From NCBI GenBank assembly GCA_046566145.1, contig JBKHXF010000029.1:1-64000 (forward strand): a stretch of DNA of 64,000 nt, given 5' to 3'. A program made the translations under genes and the position numbers. Of this stretch, positions 50,399 to 58,976 are shown one piece after another; the first letter of the stretch is position 1, and every line of letters starts with the position of its first letter. Source of the DNA: JBKHXF01 sp046566145 (GTDB lineage Bacteria; Actinomycetota; Nitriliruptoria; Nitriliruptorales; Nitriliruptoraceae). Below the pieces are notes generated by a model that worked only from the letters and a program-made list of their open reading frames with translations, ran no database searches and had not been told where the DNA came from.

Positions 50399-50713
50399 AT
50401 GGAACGAGACGAGCCGAGCCCGAAGGACCTCCGCGGTGCCGCCGCGGTGGCCCAGTCGATGGCCTACGTCGCCGGGCTGGCCGGGGTCCTCGCCGGCGCC
50501 CTCGTCTACCGCGACGGGGACGTCGCCCTCGCCGTCGTGCTGTGGGTGCTCACCTTCGCCGCCGGTGCCCTGCTGATGGTCGCGGCGTTCCTCGCCCGCG
50601 CGATCGCCAGCGTGCTGGCCCGGCTCACCAAGCTCGACGCCGACGTGGCGGTCCTGCTGCGCGACCGGGCCGCGGAGCAGCCCGGCCTCCCTGCGAGGGA
50701 CCCCTACCGCTGA
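50399..50713 (+). CDS. Small two-helix membrane protein
   Basis: A 104-residue protein with helices around residues 20-40 and 44-68 (VALAVVLWVLTFAAGALLMVAAFLA), then a charged tail (LARLTKLDADVAVLLRDRAAEQ). Function unknown. Probably leaderless. 50714-50903 holds no gene, only the ribosome site of the next one. Confidence 0.65.
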   Translation: MERDEPSPKDLRGAAAVAQSMAYVAGLAGVLAGALVYRDGDVALAVVLWVLTFAAGALLMVAAFLARAIASVLARLTKLDADVAVLLRDRAAEQPGLPARDPYR

Positions 50714-50903
50714 ACGGCCGAGTGGCCGGACGGGCGTGACCGGTGCCGCGCCCGGCGGGGTGCCCCCGCCGTCCGCACGGGCCACGGGACTCGCACCGCC
50801 GCGCCCCCCGTGGGATGGTGACACGAAAGGTCGTCCCGCCCGACCTCGTCGCCGCCCGTCCGCGGGTAGCCCTCGTGTCCCGCCCCCCGCCCCCGAGGTC
50901 CCC

Positions 50904-52052
50904 GTGTCCGCAGACGCCGCTCCTGCCACCGAACCCCGACCGGTCCCCGGGGGCCGGACCCACCCGCCCGCCGACGTCACGGTCGGGGTCACCGGACGGC
51001 CCCGCGGGGGTCGCGTCCGCGCGCCGGCGCAGCCCGCCCCACCGTTGCCCGAGCCCCGCGGTCCCCTGACCTCGTGGCTCCTCCACCGGCTCCGCGAGGC
51101 CCCCCACGCGCTGCCGGTCGCGCCCCTGCCGGAGGACGACCCGCTCACCGGCGAGGACACCCACCTCGCCCTGTACCTCTGCTACGAGCTGCACTACGGC
51201 GGGCTCGCCGGCGTCGACGAGGCGTGGGAGTGGGAGCCGTCCCTGCTCGCGGTCCGCCGCCGGCTCGAGGACGCCTTCGAACGTGCCGTGCGTCGCGAGG
51301 TTCGCGACGCCGTCGCCGGGGTGCGCGTCCCGGCCACCCCGGCGGAGGCGGAGTCCCAGGTCGTCGCGGCCCTCGACGCGCTCGCGGTCGACGACGAGGA
51401 GGGCGGCCTCTCCGGCTGGATGCGGGAGCACGCGACGCTGGAGCAGTTCCGAGAGTTCTGCGCGCACCGAAGCGCCTACCAGCTGAAGGAGGCGGACCCG
51501 CACACGTGGGCGATCCCGCGGCTGCACGGTCGGCCCAAGGCCGCCCTGGTGCACGTCCAGGCCGACGAGTACGGCGACGGGGTGGAGCAGGACGCCCACG
51601 CCGAGCTGTTCGCCCTGACGATGCGCGAGCTCGACCTGGACGACGCCGCCGGCGCGTACCTCGACCTGCTGCCCGCCAGCACGCTCGCCCCGGTCAACCT
51701 CGTGTCGATGTTCGGTCTGCACCGCCGGCTGCGGGCTGCGCTGGTCGGCCACCTCGCGATCTTCGAGATGTTCTCGGTGGCCCCGATGGGGCGCTACTCC
51801 GAGACGCTGTCGCGGCTCGGCGCCTCGAGCTGGGCCCGGCTGTTCTTCGACACCCACGTCGTCGCCGACGCCGACCACCAGACGATCGCCGCGCGCGAGC
51901 TCGCCGGTGGCCTCGTCGAGCAGGACCCGGCGCACCTGCCGGAGGTGCTGTTCGGGGCGCACGCCATCTGCGCCGTCGAGGCCCGGTTCTCCGAGCACCT
52001 GCGCCGGTCCTGGGAGGCGGGACGCACGTCGCTGCGCGCCCCGCTCCCCTGA
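50904..52052 (+). CDS. Iron-containing redox enzyme family (heme-oxygenase-like) protein
   Basis: A 382-residue helical protein of the heme-oxygenase-like diiron type found in actinobacteria: LALYLCYELHYGGLAGVDE, HTWAIPRLHGRPKAALVHVQADEYGDG, HAELFALTMRELDLD, HLAIFEMFSVAPM and FFDTHVVADADHQTIAARELAGG provide repeated Glu/His ligands on long helices. The first 60 residues are Pro-rich. GTG start with GAGG and a C-rich spacer. Substrate unknown. Confidence 0.8.
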   Translation: MSADAAPATEPRPVPGGRTHPPADVTVGVTGRPRGGRVRAPAQPAPPLPEPRGPLTSWLLHRLREAPHALPVAPLPEDDPLTGEDTHLALYLCYELHYGGLAGVDEAWEWEPSLLAVRRRLEDAFERAVRREVRDAVAGVRVPATPAEAESQVVAALDALAVDDEEGGLSGWMREHATLEQFREFCAHRSAYQLKEADPHTWAIPRLHGRPKAALVHVQADEYGDGVEQDAHAELFALTMRELDLDDAAGAYLDLLPASTLAPVNLVSMFGLHRRLRAALVGHLAIFEMFSVAPMGRYSETLSRLGASSWARLFFDTHVVADADHQTIAARELAGGLVEQDPAHLPEVLFGAHAICAVEARFSEHLRRSWEAGRTSLRAPLP

Positions 52053-52059
52053 GGTCGGG

Positions 52060-53442
52060 TCAGCAGCCGACGAGGCGCTGGCCGAGGTAGGCCTCGAGCT
52101 GGTCGATCGCCACCCGGTCCTGCGTCATCGTGTCGCGGTCGCGCACGGTGACGGCGCGGTCCTCGAGGGTGTCGAAGTCGACCGTGACGCAGAACGGCGT
52201 GCCGATCTCGTCCTGGCGGCGGTAGCGCTTGCCGATCGACTGGGTCTCGTCGTACTCGGACATCCAGCGCTGCTTGACGATGTCGAAGACCTCACGCGCC
52301 ATCGGGGTGAGCGTGTCCTTCTTGGACAGCGGCAGCACCGCGACCTTGTACGGCGCGAGGCGCGGGTCGAGGCGCAGCACGGTGCGCGACTGCAGGGTGC
52401 CGTCGGCGTCGGGCGCCTCCTCGACGCGGTACGCGTCGTAGAGGAACGCGAGGGTCGCGCGGGTCGCGCCGGCGGCCGGCTCGATCACGTACGGGTGGTA
52501 GCGCCGGTCGCCCTGCTGGTCGTAGTAGGTCAGGTCCTGGCCCGAGACGGCCTGGTGCGCCTTGAGGTCGAAGTCGGTGCGGTTCGCGATGCCCTCGAGC
52601 TCAGCCCAGCGCATCGAGTCGTCCGGGAAGTAGTACTCGACGTCGACGGTCCGCTTGGCGTAGTGGCTGAGCTCGTCGGCGGTGTGCTCGCGGATGCGCA
52701 GGTTCTCCGGACGGATGCCGAGGTCGACGTACCAGTCGCGGCGCGCGTCGATCCAGAACTGGTGCCACTCCTCGTCCGTGCCGGGCTCGACGAAGAACTC
52801 CATCTCCATCTGCTCGAACTCGCGGGTGCGGAACACGAAGTTGCCGGGCGTGATCTCGTTGCGGAACGACTTGCCCATCTGCGCGATGCCGAACGGCACC
52901 TTCATCCGCGCGGCGCGCTGGATGGTGGCGAAGTCGACGAACATGCCCTGCGCGGTCTCGGGCCGCAGCCACACCGCGGCGGCGTCGTCCTCGAGCGGGC
53001 CGGCGAACGTCTTGAACATCAGGTTGAAGTTGCGTGGGTCCGTGAGCTGGCCCTTGCACTCCGGGCAGGCGTACTCGGCGAGCAGGCCGGCCTCGATGTC
53101 CTCGCGCAGGTGGTCCTCGCGGAACCGCTTGTGGCAGGAGGTGCACTCGACCAGCGGGTCCGAGAAGTTGGCGAGGTGGCCGGACGCCTCCCACACCTTC
53201 GGGTGCATCAGGATGGACGCGTCGAGGCCGACGACGTCGTCACGCAGCTGCACCATCGAGCGCCACCACTGGCGCTTGACGTTCTCCTTGAGCTCGACCC
53301 CGAGCGGGCCGTAGTCCCACGTCGAGCGGAAGCCGCCGTAGATCTCGGACGACGGGAAGATGATGCCGCGCTTCTTGCACAGCTCGACGATGACGGGGAG
53401 CGTCGCCTCGACGGAGGGCTCGGGCGTGGTGGCGTCGGACAC
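52060..53442 (-). CDS. glyS: Glycyl-tRNA synthetase (dimeric type)
   Basis: A 460-residue class II synthetase of the alpha2 type. Seen: KRGIIFPSSEIYGGFRSTWDYGPLG, zinc-site CTSC...CPEC, RPETAQGMF, motif 2 FRNEITPGNFVFRTREFEQMEMEFF, and C-terminal anticodon-binding domain (APYKVAVLPLSKKD). GTG with GAGGAA upstream. A TACCCT hexamer at 53542-53547 (minus) predicts a leader near 90 bases. Confidence 0.97.
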   Translation of the reverse strand: MSDATTPEPSVEATLPVIVELCKKRGIIFPSSEIYGGFRSTWDYGPLGVELKENVKRQWWRSMVQLRDDVVGLDASILMHPKVWEASGHLANFSDPLVECTSCHKRFREDHLREDIEAGLLAEYACPECKGQLTDPRNFNLMFKTFAGPLEDDAAAVWLRPETAQGMFVDFATIQRAARMKVPFGIAQMGKSFRNEITPGNFVFRTREFEQMEMEFFVEPGTDEEWHQFWIDARRDWYVDLGIRPENLRIREHTADELSHYAKRTVDVEYYFPDDSMRWAELEGIANRTDFDLKAHQAVSGQDLTYYDQQGDRRYHPYVIEPAAGATRATLAFLYDAYRVEEAPDADGTLQSRTVLRLDPRLAPYKVAVLPLSKKDTLTPMAREVFDIVKQRWMSEYDETQSIGKRYRRQDEIGTPFCVTVDFDTLEDRAVTVRDRDTMTQDRVAIDQLEAYLGQRLVGC

Positions 53443-53541
53443 GGTGGCGTTCCTCGGGTGGGGCCGCGTGCTGGCTGCACGGGGCTCGGGTGGGGGCTCG
53501 GCCCCGCAGGGCCGTCGCGCCGGCGTGGGGCACGGCCGGCG

Positions 53542-53588
53542 AGGGTAGCCAGCGGCCCGTCCCGGCCGGCCGGGACGGTGGCTAGCGT
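53542..53588. promoter_or_regulatory. Divergent promoter region with 22-bp palindromic operator candidate
   Basis: Minus -10 TACCCT (53542-53547) for glyS and plus -10 TAGCGT (53583-53588) for the quinone oxidoreductase gene. Between them 53557-53578 is a perfect palindrome with 11-bp arms (ccgtcccggcc), ending four bases before the plus -10 box, covering where a -35 would be. Confidence 0.55.
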
Positions 53589-53631
53589 CGCGGGTGTCCC
53601 CGCCCGGTCCCCCGTCCTGCAGGAGCCCACC

Positions 53632-54600
53632 GTGCGCGTGCTGGCCATCGTCGACGGCGCCCTCGAGCTCGTCGAGCGCCCCGACCCCGAGCCCTCCGGC
53701 AGCGAGGTGCGTGTCCGCGTGACCGCGACCGGGGTGAACCGCGCGGACCTGCTCCAGCGGGCCGGACGCTACCCCGCCCCGGCCGGCGTGCCCGCCGACG
53801 TCCCGGGGCTGGAGCTGGCCGGGGTGGTCGACGCGGTCGGCCCCCGGACGCGTCGCTTCGAGGTCGGGGACCGGGTGATGGGGCTCGTCGGCGGCGGTGC
53901 GCACGCCGAGCTGGCGCTGGTCCCCGAGGGTGAGCTCGTCGCGGTGCCGCCGTCCGTGGACGACGTCACCGCCGGCGCGGCCTGCGAGGTGTTCGTGACC
54001 GCGCACGACGCGCTGGTCACGCAGGCGGGGCTGCGCTCCGGGGAGACGGTGCTGGTCCACGCCGTGGGGTCCGGCGTGGGCACCGCCGCCGTGCAGCTCG
54101 TCGCGGCGCTCGGGGCCCGCACCGTCGGGACGTCGCGCACGGCCGACAAGCTCGCGCGGGCGGAGGCGCTCGGCTGCGACACGACGGTGCTGGTCGAGGA
54201 CCCGACGAGCGACGAGGCCCTCGCGGCGGTGCGCGCGGCCAGCGCGCCCGACGTCGTGCTGGACCTCGTCGGGGGCGACTACCTCGCGCTCGACCTCGCG
54301 GTCGCGCGACCGAAGGGCCGCATCGTGGTGGTCGGGCTCCTGGCCGGGGCGCGGACGCAGGCCGACCTCGGGCTGCTGCTCGCGAAGCGGCTCGAGGTCC
54401 GCGGGACCGTCCTGCGCTCCCGACCGGCCCACGAGAAGGCCGCCGCGATGGAGGCCTTCGACCGGCAGGTCGTGCCGCTGCTGGCGGACGGTCGCCTGGC
54501 CCCCGTGGTCGACGAGGTCCTGCCGGCCACCGAGGCCCAGCGGGCCTACGACCTCGTCGCCTCGGACACGACCTTCGGCAAGGTCGTCCTCACGTGGTGA
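53632..54600 (+). CDS. NAD(P)H quinone oxidoreductase (PIG3/zeta-crystallin-like MDR)
   Basis: A 322-residue MDR enzyme: VTATGVNRADLLQRAGRYPAP and PGLELAGVVDAVG are the PIG3-type signature; VLVHAVGSGVGTAAVQLV binds NADPH. No zinc ligands. Likely reduces quinones. GTG with AGGAG six bases upstream; the longer open frame is rejected. Overlaps the converging antiporter gene by 11 bases. Confidence 0.9.
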   Translation: MRVLAIVDGALELVERPDPEPSGSEVRVRVTATGVNRADLLQRAGRYPAPAGVPADVPGLELAGVVDAVGPRTRRFEVGDRVMGLVGGGAHAELALVPEGELVAVPPSVDDVTAGAACEVFVTAHDALVTQAGLRSGETVLVHAVGSGVGTAAVQLVAALGARTVGTSRTADKLARAEALGCDTTVLVEDPTSDEALAAVRAASAPDVVLDLVGGDYLALDLAVARPKGRIVVVGLLAGARTQADLGLLLAKRLEVRGTVLRSRPAHEKAAAMEAFDRQVVPLLADGRLAPVVDEVLPATEAQRAYDLVASDTTFGKVVLTW

Positions 54601-55741
54601 CGCGCGCCGGCGGTGGTCGGTCCACCAGGCGGACCAGCACCGGTCCGACCACCGCCAGGGCGAGGACGTAGGCAGCGGCCAGCGGCCCCAACCGGTCGTC
54701 CAGGCCCGCCGCCGTCCCGAGCCCGGCGACGATGATCGAGAACTCGCCGCGGGCCAGCAGGATCGTCCCGGTGCGGCGCGTCGCCGCGGGGCCGAGCCCC
54801 TCCCGACGCGCGAGGGCGATCCCAACGCCGTACTTCGAGGCCCCCGTCACGACCGCGAGCCCGAGGGCGACGGGCAGCACCGGCGTCAACGAGGCGGGGT
54901 CGATGGTCAGCCCGAACACGACGAAGAAGAGGGCGGCGAACAGGTCACGCAGTGGGGCCAGCAGGGACTTCGCCGCGTCCCGGAAGGCCCCGGAGATGGC
55001 GATGCCGACCAGGAACGCTCCGATGGCCGCCGACACGTCGACGAGCTCGACCAGGCCGGCGACCAGCAGCATCAGCCCGAGCGCGCCGAGCAGCACGACC
55101 TCGGGCGACCGGTGGGCGAAGCGATCGGACACGGGCGGGCCGTACCGGGCCGCGAGCACGAGGACCACGACCACGACCGCGACCGCGAGGGTGATCCGCA
55201 ACGGGGCCCCCCCGACCTGGCCGGCGAGGAGCACACCGAGGACCGGCAGGTACAGCGCCATGAGCAGGTCCTCGGCGACGAGCAGCGCGAGGATGCCGGG
55301 CACCTCCCGGTTGCCGTACCAGCCGAGGTCGTCCACGAGCTTCGCCACGATGCCGGACGACGACGCGTACGTGATGCCGCCGACCACGAGCGCACCGGCC
55401 GGCGTGAGCCCCAGCAGCACGCCCGCCGCCACCCCGATCCCGATGTTGACCACGGCGTCGAGCGCGGCGACCGGGGCCGTGGCGCGGAGCCCGTCCACGA
55501 GCTCGCGCCCCGAGTACTCCGCCCCGAGGAGGAGCAGCAGCAGGAGCACGCCCAGCTCGGCCGACAGCTCGAGGAACTCGCCGGAGAGCTCGACGGGCAC
55601 CAGTCCGCCGGTGCCGAAGGCGAGCCCGCCCAGCAGGTAGAGCGGGACGGGCGAGAGGCCGACGCGGTGGGCGAGGCGGGCGATCCCGGCGAGCAGGAGC
55701 AGCAGCGCGCCCAGCTCGATGAGGATCGGGCCACCGTGCAC
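54590..55741 (-). CDS. CPA2 family cation/proton antiporter
   Basis: A 383-residue membrane protein with 10-12 helices of the KefB/KhtU type: VPLYLLGGLAFGTGGLVP, LLLGAEYSGRELVDGL, VGGITYASSSGIVAKLVDDLG, FLVGIAISG and GTILLARGEFSIIVAGLG. Lacks a cytoplasmic TrkA-N domain, which fits a partner protein supplied by the upstream TrkA-C gene ten bases away. Probably exports K+ (or NH4+) in exchange for H+. Confidence 0.9.
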   Translation of the reverse strand: MHGGPILIELGALLLLLAGIARLAHRVGLSPVPLYLLGGLAFGTGGLVPVELSGEFLELSAELGVLLLLLLLGAEYSGRELVDGLRATAPVAALDAVVNIGIGVAAGVLLGLTPAGALVVGGITYASSSGIVAKLVDDLGWYGNREVPGILALLVAEDLLMALYLPVLGVLLAGQVGGAPLRITLAVAVVVVVLVLAARYGPPVSDRFAHRSPEVVLLGALGLMLLVAGLVELVDVSAAIGAFLVGIAISGAFRDAAKSLLAPLRDLFAALFFVVFGLTIDPASLTPVLPVALGLAVVTGASKYGVGIALARREGLGPAATRRTGTILLARGEFSIIVAGLGTAAGLDDRLGPLAAAYVLALAVVGPVLVRLVDRPPPARVTT

Positions 55742-55751
55742 GACGCCTCCC

Positions 55752-56243
55752 CTACGGCCCGCGGAACAGGTCGCGCACGCGCGGCAGGTCGCGTGGCTCC
55801 CCGATCACGACGACGGTGTCACCTGCCTCGAGCACGAGGTCCGGGCCCGGCGAGGTCGCGACGAGCTCGCCCGTCCGCAGCACCGCCGCGATGATGACGC
55901 CGGTGGTCGAGCGAACCTGCAGCTGCCCGATGGTGCGTCCCTCCCCGGGCGAGGCGGGGTCGACCGTGATCCAGTCGATGCCGACCCCGGCCATCGCGTC
56001 CTCGAGCGCGTCGAGCTCGCGCGAGACCTCCCCGCCCCCGAGCAGGTCCGCCAGCGTCCGGGCGTCGGCGGGGTCGAGGTCGAGGACCTGGTCGGCCCGG
56101 TCCGGGTCGGCGGCGCTGGACACGTACACGGCCCGACCTCCGGAGCGGCGCACCAGCACGGTGACGTGGCGCCCGTCGGCGCCGTCGAACCCGTACCGCA
56201 CCCCGACCCCCGGCAGCGGGGTCTCCTCGATCTCCCGGGACAC
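55752..56243 (-). CDS. TrkA-C domain antiporter regulatory subunit (KhtT/AmhM-like)
   Basis: A 163-residue protein: REIEETPLPGVGVRYGFD start typical of KhtT-like subunits, then a C-terminal RCK_C domain (GVIIAAVLRTGELVATSPGPDLVLEAGDTVVVIGE). It gates the adjacent CPA2 antiporter, likely binding a nucleotide such as c-di-AMP in known relatives. GTG 56243 has GAGGAGG five bases upstream; the preceding GTG is too close to it. Confidence 0.88.
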   Translation of the reverse strand: MSREIEETPLPGVGVRYGFDGADGRHVTVLVRRSGGRAVYVSSAADPDRADQVLDLDPADARTLADLLGGGEVSRELDALEDAMAGVGIDWITVDPASPGEGRTIGQLQVRSTTGVIIAAVLRTGELVATSPGPDLVLEAGDTVVVIGEPRDLPRVRDLFRGP

Positions 56244-56270
56244 CACGACCTCCTCGTCGGCGTCGCCGCG

Positions 56271-56276
56271 AGGCTA
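56271..56276 (-). promoter_or_regulatory. -10 hexamer for the antiporter operon
   Basis: TAGCCT on the minus strand, 27 bases before GTG 56243. Confidence 0.4.
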
Positions 56277-56349
56277 GTTGGGCCGCCACGCGCGCGCGGG
56301 ACGGCCCACCCGCCGCCGCCGGCGCGGCCCGCGTACCCTCGAAGGCTCC

Positions 56350-56382
56350 CCCGCGACCCTCCCGCGACCCTCCCGCGACCTG
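56350..56382. repeat. Three 11-bp tandem repeats in the deoC leader
   Basis: cccgcgaccct at 56350, 56361 and (last two bases changed) 56372, ending just before the GAGG ribosome site of deoC. A TACCCT -10 lies about 15 bases upstream. Confidence 0.7.
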
Positions 56383-56395
56383 CCCCGAGGCCCCC

Positions 56396-57355
56396 GTGTC
56401 CACCCAGCTCGCCCCGGCGACCACCGATCTCCGCGACGCCACCGCCTCGGAGTCGGCGCTGCGACGCTTCCTGCACGGCCTGCCCGGCGTCGACCAGGTC
56501 GGCGTGGAGAAGCGCGTCGCCGACCTCGCCACGCGCTCCATCAAGACGACCGCCAAGGACGCGGGGCTCGACCTCGCCGTCTCCATGGTCGACCTGACCA
56601 CCCTCGAGGGCGCCGACACGCCCGGGAAGGTGCGGGCGCTGGCGCGCCGTGCCATCCGACCCGATCTAGACGACGCCGACTGCCCGGCCGTCGCCGCGGT
56701 GTGCGTCTACCCCGACCTCGTCGCGCCGGCCGTCGAGGAGCTCGCCGGCAGCGGCGTCCGGGTCGCTGCCGTCGCGACCGCGTTCCCGTCCGGCCGCTCG
56801 AGCCGCGAGGTCAAGCTCGCCGACACCCGGATGGCGGTCGAGGCGGGGGCGACCGAGATCGACATGGTCATCGACCGGGGTGCCTTCCTGTCCGGGCGCT
56901 ACGGGCAGGTCTTCGAGGAGATCGTCGCGGTCAAGGAGGCGTGCGGCGACGCACACCTGAAGGTGATCCTCGAGACCGGCGAGCTCGCGACCCACGACAA
57001 CGTCCGCCGCGCGTCGTGGCTCGCCCTGCTCGCCGGCGGGGACGTCATCAAGACCTCGACCGGCAAGGTCTCCCCCGCCGCGACCCGCCCGGTCACGCTG
57101 GTGATGCTCGAGGCGGTCCGGGACTGGCACCGCGCCACCGGCGAGCACCGCGGGGTGAAGGCCGCCGGTGGGATCCGCGCCGCGAAGGACGCGCTGCGCT
57201 ACCTCGTGCTCGTCAACGAGGTGGCCGGCCCCGCGTGGCTGACCCCGGAGCGGTTCCGCTTCGGCGCGTCGAGCCTGCTCGACGACCTGGTCCGTCAACG
57301 GCGGACCCGCGCGACCGGCCGCTACTGGACGCGCGAGCGCATCCCCGTCGACTGA
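56396..57355 (+). CDS. deoC: Deoxyribose-phosphate aldolase
   Basis: A 319-residue class I aldolase splitting deoxyribose-5-phosphate into glyceraldehyde-3-phosphate and acetaldehyde. Schiff-base lysine K219 in VIKTSTGK, relay lysine K255 in GVKAAGGIR and aspartate D156 in EIDMVI are all present. Longer than the 220-260-residue E. coli type because of an N-terminal helical extension. GTG start with GAGG and C-rich spacer. Heads a three-gene operon with two aldehyde-dehydrogenase genes that could remove the acetaldehyde. Confidence 0.96.
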   Translation: MSTQLAPATTDLRDATASESALRRFLHGLPGVDQVGVEKRVADLATRSIKTTAKDAGLDLAVSMVDLTTLEGADTPGKVRALARRAIRPDLDDADCPAVAAVCVYPDLVAPAVEELAGSGVRVAAVATAFPSGRSSREVKLADTRMAVEAGATEIDMVIDRGAFLSGRYGQVFEEIVAVKEACGDAHLKVILETGELATHDNVRRASWLALLAGGDVIKTSTGKVSPAATRPVTLVMLEAVRDWHRATGEHRGVKAAGGIRAAKDALRYLVLVNEVAGPAWLTPERFRFGASSLLDDLVRQRRTRATGRYWTRERIPVD

Positions 57356-57415
57356 GCCCGGCCCGCACCCCCGACGCACGCCACCGGCGACACCGCCGCA
57401 GGAGCACGCACCACG

Positions 57416-58912
57416 ATGACCGACACCCCGGACGCCACCACCCGGACCGGCGACACCACCACGGTCGACCTCACGACGCCGACATGGGAGTACGCGCCGG
57501 CACCCGAGGCGCGCTCGCTGGCCCGCATCCCGACGACCCGGCTGTTCATCGGCGGCGAGTTCGTCGACCCGGTCGACGGCGGCACGCTGAAGACCGTCGA
57601 CCCCTCCACCGAGGAGGTGCTCGCCGAGGTCGCGACCGCCGGGCCCGCCGACGTCGACGCGGCCGTGCGCGCCGCCCGCAGCGGTGCGGAGACGTGGGCG
57701 GCGATGCCGGGCCGGGAGCGCGCGAAGTACCTGTTCCGCATCGCCCGGCTGCTGCAGGAGCACGCGCGTGCCCTCGCCGTGCTCGAGTCGATCGACAACG
57801 GCAAGCCGATCCGTGAGACCCGCGACGTCGACCTGCCGCTCGTCGCCGCGCACTTCTTCTACCACGCGGGGTGGGCCGACAAGCTCGAGCACGCGGGGTA
57901 CGGCCTGGACCCTCGGCCGCTCGGCGTCGCGGCGCAGGTCATCCCGTGGAACTTCCCGCTGCTGATGCTCGCGTGGAAGGTCGCGCCGGCGCTGGCGTGC
58001 GGCAACACCGTGGTCCTGAAGCCGGCCGAGACCACCCCGCTCACGGCGCTCGCCTTCGCCGAGCTGTGCCGCGAGGCCGACCTGCCGCCGGGCGTGGTCA
58101 ACATCCTGCCCGGAGCCGGCGACACCGGCGCGGCGCTCGTCGCTCACGGCGGGGTCGACAAGGTCGCGTTCACGGGGTCGACCGAGGTCGGCAAGGCCAT
58201 CCAGCGCCAGCTCGCCGGCAGCCGCACGAGGCTCACGCTCGAGCTCGGCGGCAAGGCGGCGAACGTCGTGTTCGACGACGCCCCGATCGACCAGGCGGTC
58301 GAGGGCATCGTGGACGGCATCTTCTTCAACCAGGGACACGTGTGCTGCGCCGGCAGCCGCCTGCTGGTCCAGGAGTCGATCCACGACGAGGTGGTCGAGC
58401 GGCTCACGCGACGCATGGCGACGCTGCGCGTCGGCGACCCGCTGGACAAGAACACCGACGTCGGCGCCATCAACTCGGCCGAGCAGCTGGAGCGGATCAC
58501 CGCGCTCGTGGCCGCCGGGGGTGACGAGGGTGCCGAGGCGTGGCAGCCCGCCTGCGAGCTGCCCGAGCGCGGCTACTGGTTCCGACCGACCGTGTTCACC
58601 GACGTCCAGCCGGCCATGCGGATCGCCCGCGAGGAGATCTTCGGGCCGGTGCTCTCGGTGCTGACCTTCCGCACGCCCGACGAGGCCGTGGCGAAGGCCA
58701 ACGCGACGCCGTACGGGCTCTCCGCCGGCGTGTGGACCGAGAAGGGCAGCCGGATCCTGTGGATGGCCGACCGGCTCGAGGCCGGCGTCGTGTGGGCCAA
58801 CACGTTCAACCGCTTCGACCCGACCTCCCCCTTCGGCGGCTTCAAGGAGTCCGGCTTCGGTCGGGAGGGCGGCCGCCACGGCCTCGCCGCCTACCTCGAC
58901 CTCGCCTTCTGA
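57416..58912 (+). CDS. Aldehyde dehydrogenase
   Basis: A 498-residue NAD(P)-dependent dehydrogenase. Cofactor motif IPWNFPLLMLAWKVAPALACGNTVVLKPAE, FTGSTEVGK, catalytic Glu in LELGGKAA, catalytic C310 in GHVCCAGSR, and FGPVLSV near the end. Full length. Sixty bases after deoC; likely oxidises acetaldehyde or another aldehyde from deoxyribose breakdown. Confidence 0.94.
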   Translation: MTDTPDATTRTGDTTTVDLTTPTWEYAPAPEARSLARIPTTRLFIGGEFVDPVDGGTLKTVDPSTEEVLAEVATAGPADVDAAVRAARSGAETWAAMPGRERAKYLFRIARLLQEHARALAVLESIDNGKPIRETRDVDLPLVAAHFFYHAGWADKLEHAGYGLDPRPLGVAAQVIPWNFPLLMLAWKVAPALACGNTVVLKPAETTPLTALAFAELCREADLPPGVVNILPGAGDTGAALVAHGGVDKVAFTGSTEVGKAIQRQLAGSRTRLTLELGGKAANVVFDDAPIDQAVEGIVDGIFFNQGHVCCAGSRLLVQESIHDEVVERLTRRMATLRVGDPLDKNTDVGAINSAEQLERITALVAAGGDEGAEAWQPACELPERGYWFRPTVFTDVQPAMRIAREEIFGPVLSVLTFRTPDEAVAKANATPYGLSAGVWTEKGSRILWMADRLEAGVVWANTFNRFDPTSPFGGFKESGFGREGGRHGLAAYLDLAF

Positions 58913-58976
58913 GTCCGCGGGCGCCCGGACCGCGCACCACCCGGCCCGACGCGGGCCGACGAGACAGGACGACGAC

